A stretch of 64,000 bases of DNA, from NCBI GenBank assembly GCA_021401465.1, contig JADDMT010000025.1:296339-360338 (forward strand). The letters are read 5' to 3'. The stretch comes from Teratosphaeria epicoccoides (lineage: Eukaryota; Ascomycota; Dothideomycetes; Mycosphaerellales; Teratosphaeriaceae). Below, in pieces: positions 33,565 to 42,558 of this stretch. Position 1 is the stretch's first letter. Every line of letters begins with the position of its first letter. The notes under the pieces were generated by a model, which did no database searches, was not told the DNA's origin, and saw nothing but the letters and a program-made list of their open reading frames with translations. Position numbers and translations under genes: made by a program.

Positions 33565-34326
33565 ATGTCGGATACGTTCAAAGTTCTCGGCGGTGGCGCT
33601 TCAGGTGAAGTTCATCTATACGGGGATCGTGTTAAGAAATGTGGGTGGCAGGACAGTAAGAACGACATTGAGAATGAATACCGCATATACAACAGATTAT
33701 CTGAGAGATTTGGAGGACACCACCGCTTTCTAGTCCTGCGCGGATATGACTCAAACCTTGTCACAATCTGGTTCGATTTTATGCCAAACGGCACTCTGCG
33801 AGATTACCTAAGGGAACATCCACATGTTGCAATCCAGCAGCGAGCCGCTTGGGTGATTGCTATGACGGAAGGACTACAAATGTTGCACGAAGCGTTAATC
33901 ATTCACTCAGACTTTGGTCCTCGAAACATGCTGTTGGATAACAATCTTGAACTCAAGATTGCTGACTTCGCCGGTTCCTCTTTAGACGGGTCTAAGCCTA
34001 CTGCTACTGGAGACAACAGATTCTATCCTGTTCAAACTTGTACTATTTCGGACGACATCTTCGCTGCTGGTTCTAGCATTTACGAGACGTTTACTGGCGA
34101 GGCGCCATTTCAATCAGTCGCTTCCGATCAGGTTCTGCAACAGTGGCTTTGCGAATTTCCCGACCTCTCTCACATTAGAAGCAAAGTCGGTATCATGATA
34201 GCAGATATTATTACCGACTGCTGGCAAAGAAGAATTCAGACTGCTTCGGATCTTCATGCACGAGTCAATGACGCACTTCATAGTCTCGCGTCCCCGAACC
34301 TGCTCGAAAGTAGCAGAAACAGCTGA
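33565..34326 (+). CDS. Protein-kinase-like protein with divergent HSD and DFA motifs
   Basis: Single exon of 253 residues from the ATG at 33565. The glycine loop is LGGGASGEVHLYG (residues 8-20), and the putative ATP-binding lysine is in DRVKKC. The catalytic-loop equivalent is IIHSDFGPRNMLLD with D116 and the following Asn kept but HSD in place of HRD. The metal-binding motif is ADFAGSSLDG with D134 and Ala in place of Gly. The key acidic residues remain, so activity is possible. This shape is typical of expanded kinase-like families in fungal accessory regions. Length is short for a full kinase because the activation segment and C-lobe are compact. Substrate and role are unknown; no membrane segment is seen. 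Confidence 0.72.
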   Translation: MSDTFKVLGGGASGEVHLYGDRVKKCGWQDSKNDIENEYRIYNRLSERFGGHHRFLVLRGYDSNLVTIWFDFMPNGTLRDYLREHPHVAIQQRAAWVIAMTEGLQMLHEALIIHSDFGPRNMLLDNNLELKIADFAGSSLDGSKPTATGDNRFYPVQTCTISDDIFAAGSSIYETFTGEAPFQSVASDQVLQQWLCEFPDLSHIRSKVGIMIADIITDCWQRRIQTASDLHARVNDALHSLASPNLLESSRNS

Positions 34327-34751
34327 GGCGGTCCGCTGGTCCCGCTTTTGTCTGACACAGTCGCCTTCATCAAATCAACATTATTAACGGACACTGGATT
34401 GGTCGCTTTAGGACACGAAATCCCAAGATCAAAGGGATTTTGATAACAACGACACGCAGCATTAATTACAGGTGTGAGAGCCGCAGCGAATATAGACACA
34501 CACCACGTCTGCTTGAGGTCAAGTTCGTCGCCTGCCCTACAGGCGGAGCAGCCATGGCGGCATGGCTCAGCGGCGACGAGTGTCCCGACAGGTCGGTGTT
34601 ATAAATCGGGTCAATGCACGTACTCTGGAGACCTGTCTCGGTCCCGCTATCAGATCGACAACACGGACTCAAGGATTTAATCTCGACTTCGTGGCGCTTC
34701 GCCTCTATGACTACCACTAAGTCTCACACGGACGGTGATACCCTGCGCTAG

Positions 34752-35093
34752 GGTGACTTCGACCACATTGGGAATAGCTGCAGCGGTGGGGTTACATCCG
34801 TTTCCTGCGATTTCACAGGCGATTACTGGACCATCTGCAACACTTGTCCCGCCAACCAACAATCAACAATTCACCTCAAGAGTGACTCGCACATACACCG
34901 CAACTGTGACACGATATTAGGCACGCCATGTCAACCTCTGATGTGCCCCGAATGTAGCGAAAATCAAAGTAGATGCTCAGCTCGTGAGGGAACACATCGC
35001 CCGCGAAACCAAGCGTGTCAGGCGCTCTGTCATGAGCGATCCTTCAAAGCCTTGTGGATACCTGATCCGCAGGACTCATGGACACAGGATTAG
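34752..35093 (+). other. Cys-rich open frame, possible exon of a small secreted protein
   Basis: A 113-codon frame without ATG, bounded by an in-frame TAG that doubles as a possible acceptor (CGCTAG at 34746-34751) and by TAG at 35091-35093. It is rich in Cys (for example SVSCDFTGDYWTICNTCP, then PCQPLMCPECSEN) with a segment STIHLKSDSHIHRNC faintly like cyanovirin-N-type lectins. No first exon or signal peptide was found, though an upstream frame at 34570-34680 also carries Cys (GRCYKSGQCTYSG). Treat it as a candidate only. Confidence 0.25.
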
Positions 35094-35459
35094 CTAGTGT
35101 ATATATCCTACAGGAGACAAATACTATCCCGATACGCTGGCAAACACGACCAGACGTAAGCCGTCTATGCCCTCTTGCTCAGACCGGTGCGCCAGATTTG
35201 AGACCCGTAGTGCAGGGACGGAGTCAATATTTACACGTGTATCGTTGTTAAGCGATATCATAGTCTAACACTAGGAAAGAGGAGTTAAGGCAGTGCTTCT
35301 TCGCGAAGCAGCCAGAACTGTAGAACTCTTCCGCTAAGGTAATTACAGCTGAATATCGACATCGCAGAGCCGGTGGCGGCCCAAAGTCCTAGTATTTGAT
35401 TCAGAGGTGAAGTCACGATGCGACAAAACTTCCAAGCGATCCGCTGCTTGAAAGTAAGC

Positions 35460-36465
35460 TTAGCTTCCAGGTCGCGTCGAAATTCGTCTTTCATAACTCT
35501 GCGATCCTTGCAATGATGCTGGCCGCTTCAGCCTCTGCTGTTGAACAGCCGTGCGTGCGAGGCTGCTTGGTGCGAGCAGACGCAATAGCTCACGATCAGA
35601 GGTTGTGTCCCTCACGCAGTCCACTTGCTTGTTTCTCAAGTCAGGCTGCTTATAGTCGTGAGTTGGCGTTGCTTGCCTGGGCGTTGAAAGGTTTGTTGTG
35701 CAATCCAGCCGCAAGGACGTCTCAAGGCATAGTCTTGCTATAAGCCGTTTGCTGGGGTCCATAACTACCATGTTCGAGAGAAGATCGATCAAAGGCTCGG
35801 ATTCCCAATCGTTTAACGCTTCTACAATCTGCTCGCACCACTTTCCACTTGAGCCCGCGCGAGGGCGTGGGAGTCCATATGCACATTCGTAGACAACCGT
35901 ACCGAAGGACCAGATATCGACAGCGTGGGTATATCGCCACGAGGACGGAGGGCGGATGTCATAGTATCTGGCGAGTTCAGGAGGTAAATATTTCTCCGAT
36001 CCACACATTGTCTGCAAATCGCTCCCGAACTTGGACAGACCAAAGTCGCCTAATTTGATCTGCAGTGGATCCCGGGACTGAACAAGGATGTTGGCTGGTT
36101 TGATGTCCCGATGGACAACAGGTGGGTGGCGCTCATGAAGATAAGTCAGAGCGGAAAGACCCTGCTGCAGGATAATGATGCTTTCGTCATCAGATATGGC
36201 TCGCTGGCGGCGTTGTTGTTCGAGGTTTCCTAATGGTATGTACTCGAGCATGAGCTGAGGAAATGGGGTTGCGATCTCAAAGTGCAAGCGTACAATATGC
36301 TCCTAACAGAAATGTCAACTGTCGACCTGTTTTTGTAACAACCTTGTGACATACATGCACAGTTTGGCGCATTATAGCGGCCTCTTGCTTCCATGCATCA
36401 CTCTGAATTCTGTCAAGGGCATTGCTCCAATCAAACTCTCCGATGCCTGCATGCAGGTGTGTCAC
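35460..36465 (-). pseudogene. Serine/threonine protein kinase lacking its N-lobe
   Basis: Exon 2 at 36302-35460 and a partial exon 1 at 36465-36355 join across a 52-nt intron (GTATGT...TGTTAG), so that QTVH is followed by EHIVRLHFEIATPFPQLMLE. The C-lobe is canonical: VVHRDIKPANIL catalytic loop, LGDFGLSKFG, and GSEKYLPPELARYYD with a normal P+1 region, then AVDIWSFGTVVYEC. The glycine loop and the VAIK lysine are not found upstream, where a stop precedes the exon and no in-frame ATG opens it, so the N-lobe is lost or lies in an exon I could not see. The tail after the kinase is about 85 residues of low complexity. It is unlike the neighbouring kinase-like gene at 33.6 kb, which is shorter and has altered motifs. 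Confidence 0.6.
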
Positions 36466-36738
36466 TAAGCGCTTGTAAATGCGAAGTGGCCAATCTCAAT
36501 CGTCCCGCATTGCTACATCTTCCCTACACGTCTACTGTTGTACCGGCAACCTACTAGCCTTCTATGTGCCACAGACTGACCAATGAGATCCTAATCAGCG
36601 CGGGTGTAGGTCCGGCTCCGCCACGAGCCAGGGTACCAAGCACTGACGGCTTCCTGAGGCAACACTGAAGCTCTCGCCGCCAAATTAAATCAAATCGCTC
36701 ACACTTCTTATGTTCTTCCCTCTTACACGCAATCAATC

Positions 36739-38508
36739 ATGCCCGGGCTGGAGACGAGGACGCAGCCAAAGCCGCTGGCTCACATCATCGCGGAGTTCGA
36801 CGATGACAAGCTGGACGAGTATCTGCAAGCTAATGGACGGTGACTTAGACCCGTGCACGCTCTTACAGGAGACTGTACTCACGTATTTTGCAGGATCGTC
36901 AGCGTTCAAGACCCAGAGAACATACAGCCTAGTTTCATCCGAAGGTTGAGGTATGAGACTCTGTGGCCTTCCGACTCGTCGCCGGCATTCATTGTTGTGC
37001 AGGGACAAAGTACACACGTCACGCGAAGCGGCCGACTCACGACCTGTCGATTTCGCACAACTTGCTGCTCGCCTCCACGACGTGTCCGCTGGCGTTGCGA
37101 CTCCCGCTCGAGCGCTCTCGCCATCACCCACGCCTCCCTTGCTATCGAATGAAGAACAGGATGCAGAAGACTTGAAAGAGGAGATTGGGTCGTATTCTGC
37201 ATTACTCGAAGCAGGTGGTCGGCCTCCATACCCTCGCCGTCTCCTTAATGACTTCTTCTGGGAGCCAGAGCAGCACCTCACAGATCCCGCGTATCGCAAC
37301 ATCATTACGTTTTGGCGGAGCGTTGTTTTCGACAAGGCGCAGAGGACCTTGTTCTGCGCATCTCATTTGTTGAGATGGGGTCGATTTTGCCGGCTCCAGC
37401 AGATCATACGTCAGCGAAGCGTCAAGAACGAGTGGACGTTGATTGATGCGGCAACTCGGGATAGTTGGGAAGAATACATCAAGCATCATGGGCAACAAGA
37501 AGGAAATTGGAGCTTTGGAGACTACACGAGAAACATCCATCGGCGACTGAATACTCATGGGTTCTCCTATCCAGTCCAATTCGAGAAGGATTTGGAAAAC
37601 AGGACAAACTCACGACCTGGATTGAATACCTCAGCTATGAGATGTCGTTCTATGACAAAGAGGCAAGCTTTCTTGCGCGCAACCAGCGACGCCACAACCA
37701 GGCATGGACGAGGCTCGTCGACACCGGAGTTTTACGGCCTGGGGAGACATGTGAGATGATATGCAGTATTGAGAACGTTTTCAAGCGTGCAGGTGAAGAG
37801 GAAAGGGCTAAAATGACTGTACAATCCGCAGCAGCAGCAGCAGTCGAGTCAGCCAGGGACGGACATGCCACTACAGCTTCAGGCTGTCAAAGCATCCCAG
37901 AAGCTCAGGGGAGACTATTGTCACCGGCACGAAGCAACCAAGCCAGGACGACCTACGAATCGCTCAAAAGACGCAATGACGCCATCACCAATTTTATGCA
38001 AGCAACAAAGGGATATCGAATCGCACAGAGGAACGCCGAGCGTCATATGTTTCTACTACAGTGGGTACAAGAGCAAATACCTTTTATTGAGACTGAAATG
38101 GGGCCATGCCGTGATCCTGCCGCCGACAGCAGCAGCTCGACCATCGGCGCGCGAGTGGACATTGGCTACGACAATCCCACTGAGCATACACGTTCGGAAG
38201 ACAGGACATGCTCGCATATCAAACAAAAAGAGAGGACGCCTGCTTCATTATTCCCAAGAGGAAAGCGCAAGCGCAGCTGTATCGAGCCCTGCGACCATGC
38301 ACCGACCAAGCCACGGAAGAGAAGCAATCGAGATAGCCCTGCTGCTTCTATGCAATGTGGCGACTCCGACCTAATAGAGCCGCCATGTGAAGCTGGCCCG
38401 TTGCAGGTGTGTGAGATCACTGAAGGCTCCGGGACTGGGTCACTGCAACGAATTAGACCAGCGCGTCGAAGCGTGAGAATCGCGCAGCTGAGTCGTTCTC
38501 ATATGTAG
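36739..38508 (+). pseudogene. Accessory-genome protein of unknown family with one frameshift
   Basis: Exons 36739-36839, 36894-36950 and 37003 onward join in frame through introns of 54 nt (ending TTTGCAG) and 52 nt (GTATGA...TGTGCAG). Reading starts MPGLETRTQPKPLAHIIAEF. The third exon is open to about 37590, then the coding frame changes by one base in a T-run (GATTTGG, 37589-37595): before it, FSYPVQFEKD; after it, GKQDKLTTWIEYLSYEMSFY. The second frame runs to 38508 and contains helical and charged segments (DKEASFLARNQRRHNQAW) and ends in a basic, Ser-rich tail with an NLS-like FPRGKRKRS. One lost base restores a protein of about 560 residues, so this is a recent lesion or a sequence error. 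The layout resembles long helical proteins of unknown function common in fungal accessory DNA; I cannot name the family. Confidence 0.6.
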
Positions 38509-40188
38509 ACGCAGACCTTTCGCGTATGTGAGCTCTGCTCCCTGGCCTTAGCGGATTCACAGCATGTTTAGGAATCGTGGCCTGGTCTGCGCTTCCTTAT
38601 CTACCTTCCGACCTACGAGAACACCGCCGCGCCTGCCAACGCTTTATAGGACTGACAGATGTTCTAAGAGCCTTTGTTGATGGTTCGCTATCAAATGGGC
38701 CCCAAGGTCCGGCGGACCCTTGCCATCGTCGTCGCGCGCTGCTTCCTATAGCTGTGGGTGCCCATTATGCTTATTAACCCGTAGAACAATAGTCCGACCG
38801 GGCCCAGACAACATGGGCCCTGCCTCACGGCATCGGCGTTTGTCCCGTGGACATTTTTATCTCAAGAAAGCCTCGAGGCGTGTGTTATTGATCCATCCAA
38901 GCATTCTCCCAACAGCTCACGAAATCCACGCCATTCTCTATGCGCAACTGGCCTTGTGCCATGCCAAAGGCGTCCCCTATGGACACATCTGCGGCACTTT
39001 CCCGAGAAAAGAGATCACTGACCATATGATTCCAGACGCTCCTACATCTTACCACGGCTTGAGTGTACTGCTCTTACAAACCCAACCGGCCATCATCAGG
39101 CATGATAGTATAATGCGACATATACGACGGGTTTCTTGCGAGTATTTTACGACGACATCTTTTTGCACGACCGTCAACTAGCTTCGCAGGCACGTTTGCA
39201 ATACCGCTTCCTATGTCAGGCTTGCTGTAATGCTTCAACTTGACTCGTGAGATATTGGTGGAACACTTGGCAACTCTACCGAGTATGCGAGAGCTCGTAT
39301 GGAGCTCGGTACGAGCCGTATCCTCAAGTAGCATCGTCGACAAGTTTGTCACAGGCCGCGAGACCACAGGCACGTGGTTAGACGCCATATAAGAGAGGCT
39401 GTGACCTGCTTACCTGGGAAAGATACGGATGCGAGTCGGCTACCAACGCGTGCAGTAGCATCCTGCTTTTGGCGTCCCGTAAGCGCTGTACGACACTCAT
39501 GCTGGGTGGTCGTCTCTGACGTGCATGTTGAATGCTGAGTGCAAGTAGAGATTTATGGCTACAGCAACTATCATGTACGTACTCCGGTGGATAAACCTCG
39601 CTCCGAACGATTGTGAGGGTGAGTCGGACAACTACATCAATAAGTTGACCTTGTAAAGAAGGCCGGCGTCTCGCGCTCACGGTCTCGAGAACCAACGCCA
39701 GATCAAGCTGTGCGAATACACAAGGTTTGATTACGAGGGGGGTCGTCTAAGACTTGTAATTTGGTGGTGGTTAAGATATGAGCACTGCTCCGGCAACGTT
39801 TCAGTACTTTTAATGCGAAAACATCTTAAGAGAAAAGACAGCTTGTCGCATGGATTCGTCCCATGCTGTTGGAGCTTGACGTGCCCAATTGACATCGCGA
39901 TTGGGGTAAGCTCAAGGTAGCAACCTGGCAATCGGTTAGCTTATTAAGCGATTGAATAAGCCAAGGGCTTGTTACCTACGCGCAGCTGATCGCTTTTTGC
40001 TACGTCTCCGTACCCCTTCTTGCAAGATAGCTACTGTACTCTGTGCTGCTCCCCCTTTTATCTCTTGAAGATGGCAGTACTTTCCGCAGCGATCCCAGAT
40101 TCCCATCTGGCGGAGCTTGTTCATTTGCTTCCAGCATTAGAGCCAGCCTCGCCGAGCTTGCCACAGTGCTCACGGCTCCACGCAATAA
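38509..40188. other. No supported gene
   Basis: Several open frames of 60-155 codons occur (for example plus strand 38720-39181 and minus strand 39378-39695) but none shows motifs or a convincing exon chain. A first exon for the phosphotransferase-like gene may lie at about 40,070-40,188. Confidence 0.4.
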
Positions 40189-40968
40189 ATTGGTCGACGA
40201 GTCGTTCTGCACCTACGCGAGAGCAGAATCAAAGCCTTCTGCCAAGACCCTGCCAGAAACATTTTAAGTCGACCCGGCGCGCCTGCGGAGGTCATCAAGG
40301 TCGGCGTCTTCGCTATCAAATTCGGCCATGTCTTTATGGAAGAAGCTGTAAGTCAGCATGAAGCGTCAAAGCTTCTCAATCCAGCTATTATCGGGGTGCC
40401 AAAGATCTACGACTATTTCGTGGATGGGGATTGCGGCTACCTGACCATGGAATTCATCGATGGACACATCCCGAGGGAGGCGGATTACGTGCACATCGTG
40501 CCACGTCTTGCCGAAAGCCTGAGACATCTTCACACCTTCACGCGCGGCACCCCAGGTCCTTTTCCCAGGAGCGCCAGCCGCGGCCCAATATGGACAGGCG
40601 ACCCTGTTGAGTTCGCCTCCACTGAACTGCTTGAAACATACCTCAATTCGAGACTCGGGAGCATCGATGAGAAGTTTGACCTCGCCAAGAGCGATATGGT
40701 GTTGTGTCATCTGGACCTTGCACCACGAAACGTGCTGCTAACGGGACAAACCGTATGGTTGCTGGACTGGGAGGCAGCTGGATTCTATCCCCGTGGATTC
40801 GAGTATTGCGCACTCCGCATGAATCGTGGACAAAATGAGGAAGACGGCATGTTCACGGAAATGCTCGAGAAATGTTTAGTCGCACTTGAACGCCCGAGCC
40901 CTCAAGATCTCGCACAGGCAAGCCTGATGCAAGCAGTAGCAAGTAACAATCTACGTTGCTCGTTGTAG
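40189..40968 (+). CDS. Aminoglycoside-phosphotransferase/choline-kinase-like protein, 5' end unresolved
   Basis: The frame is open from just after TAA at 40186-40188 to the stop at 40966-40968. Features of the APH fold are clear: a beta hairpin VIKVGVFAIKFG with the ATP-binding Lys, GYLTMEFIDGHIP hinge, a catalytic loop MVLCHLDLAPRNVLL, and a metal-binding segment VWLLDWEAAGFYPRGFEY. These small-molecule kinases in fungi have mostly unknown substrates, and drug resistance should not be assumed. The first in-frame ATG is at 40336, which would cut away the ATP-binding hairpin, so the real start is probably in an upstream exon; an ATG at 40071 opens a different frame. A frameshift or a missed intron near 40,190-40,230 is likely. 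Confidence 0.62.
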   Translation: MGRRVVLHLRESRIKAFCQDPARNILSRPGAPAEVIKVGVFAIKFGHVFMEEAVSQHEASKLLNPAIIGVPKIYDYFVDGDCGYLTMEFIDGHIPREADYVHIVPRLAESLRHLHTFTRGTPGPFPRSASRGPIWTGDPVEFASTELLETYLNSRLGSIDEKFDLAKSDMVLCHLDLAPRNVLLTGQTVWLLDWEAAGFYPRGFEYCALRMNRGQNEEDGMFTEMLEKCLVALERPSPQDLAQASLMQAVASNNLRCSL

Positions 40969-41125
40969 GTATCACGAGCTCTAGGATAATGTCAATAGAC
41001 TGATTCTGGTATAGTACTAAAGGCCGAATCAAGAAAAAACGCAAGCTCGACTCTGAAGCCATGGAACGCGAGCAACGCACCTTAGCATAGAATCCTGTAC
41101 CTGGTGGAGCAAGGACCGGAGAACA

Positions 41126-41792
41126 CTATTCACTATCATCTTCCTCCTGCTGCCTCTGAACAAACAGCCTCATGCCTTCGGCCTTAGATACAGGGTGATC
41201 GGCCTCTACTTGCACCCGATGATTCAAGATCGTCCTGTACTCTGCTAACGGATCAGAGGCAGTATCGTCCCAATATGCCTGAGTCTTCAGCCAGTGAACA
41301 GTTTGTGCGCGTTGATTTGGACTTGAGCGCGTCAGGGTTTGCACGTAAGTCACTGCTCGTATAATGCTTGCGATTTCTGTTGGCAAATGCTCAAGGGCCC
41401 AGTCCCATGCTGTGAGCCCAAGTCTTTGCGAGTCGGGATGTTCAAATGTGCCCAATTTGATTCTCCAATACTCAGGTTCACACCGTGTTGATCTTTTGAA
41501 CGGCAGTCTCATTAGGAGACTGGATGGTAGCTGGCTTGGCAACCAGTGATGCGTTGCGAATACATATGCCACCACGATACTGAGTATGATTAGTCTTTAT
41601 TTTGCTTTTGCGGCGATTCGCAGCGACTGACCCGTAATACCTGCATCCCAGGCCACCATTTGTAAATGTATATTCGGTGAGCTGATATTGGGTAAGGACA
41701 GCATGTGCCTGGCGTGGCGTGAAGTGTTGAGTTGCTGGTACCGTAAAGGTTCTAATAGAGCTGGTGCTTTGTTGATATGCCTTTGGGACCAT
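41126..41792 (-). CDS. Two-exon protein of unknown function
   Basis: Exons 41792-41632 and 41579-41126 with a 52-nt intron (GTCAGT...CTCAG and a GACTAATC branch-like site) give 204 residues in frame. The splice fuses GCRYYG with IVVAYVFATHHWLP. The N-terminal half is polar; the segment around the splice is hydrophobic; the C-terminus is acidic (QQEEDDSE). No family is recognised. Splice signals and maintained frame are the main evidence that it is a real gene. Confidence 0.55.
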
Positions 41793-42558
41793 GCTTAACT
41801 TCCATCGACATGCTCCGGGTCAGATGTCCTCATATTGATCTGGACGGACAGACGGTTCTCGCAACATAGGTAAATCGTGAGATGATTCTCGCTCATTGGA
41901 GTATTCGGATGCGCGCCCGTGTTGTGTATGGTAAATCTACCTCTTGGACAGCCTTGTCCCACGTGGCAGTTAGGCGGGCTTCGCTCATGGTCACGGTTGC
42001 CGACCAAGAGTCAGCGCACTTGAAGCACTGAAGATGTGGTTCGCGAGGTGCGATATGCTGACCCTACTATCAAAGCTTGCTAATGCCGGAAGCAGAAGCT
42101 AACTTGCACTAGTAGTGGCTATGCTAGGCAGCAATGTGCTATGCAGAATCCGGATTACGTGCTGTCAGCAACGATAACGCGGTCGTCTTTTGGTCAGAGT
42201 GTCGGATGAGTGATCGGGATCATGGTTTCGCCGGTCCGAATGCTGGAACTTGACTCTCCATAACCGTCAATATCAAAACCCGGATTCACGTAACATGAGG
42301 CCGCTGCGGCACGACCGCCTTCACTCATAGTTGTGCATCTTGCACAAAAGAAGCCTCGCATGCCTGAGCTATCATCGCACGCGCCAGTTCGCTGGTGCGG
42401 CGTAGGGAGGAGAGGCGCCTATACATGTGAGCAGCGCTGCCGACATGTCACCTACTTCTTCCTCCAGTGTCAACATACCTTTCACAAGCGTGTCATCAAC
42501 TACGCTCAAAACTCACTCACCACTTACGCTCGACACATACGTTGCAGACAGACGTATC
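41793..42558. other. Intergenic, upstream of recombinase copy 2
   Basis: No gene recognised. At about 42,265-42,325 it shares blocks (CGTCAATAT, GGATTC, TGCGGCAC) with the sequence upstream of recombinase copy 1, which shows that the duplication includes 5' flank. Confidence 0.45.

Noticed and set aside
38720..39181. Hypothetical protein of 153 codons
   Set aside because: No motif, no exon partner, and composition is like non-coding DNA.
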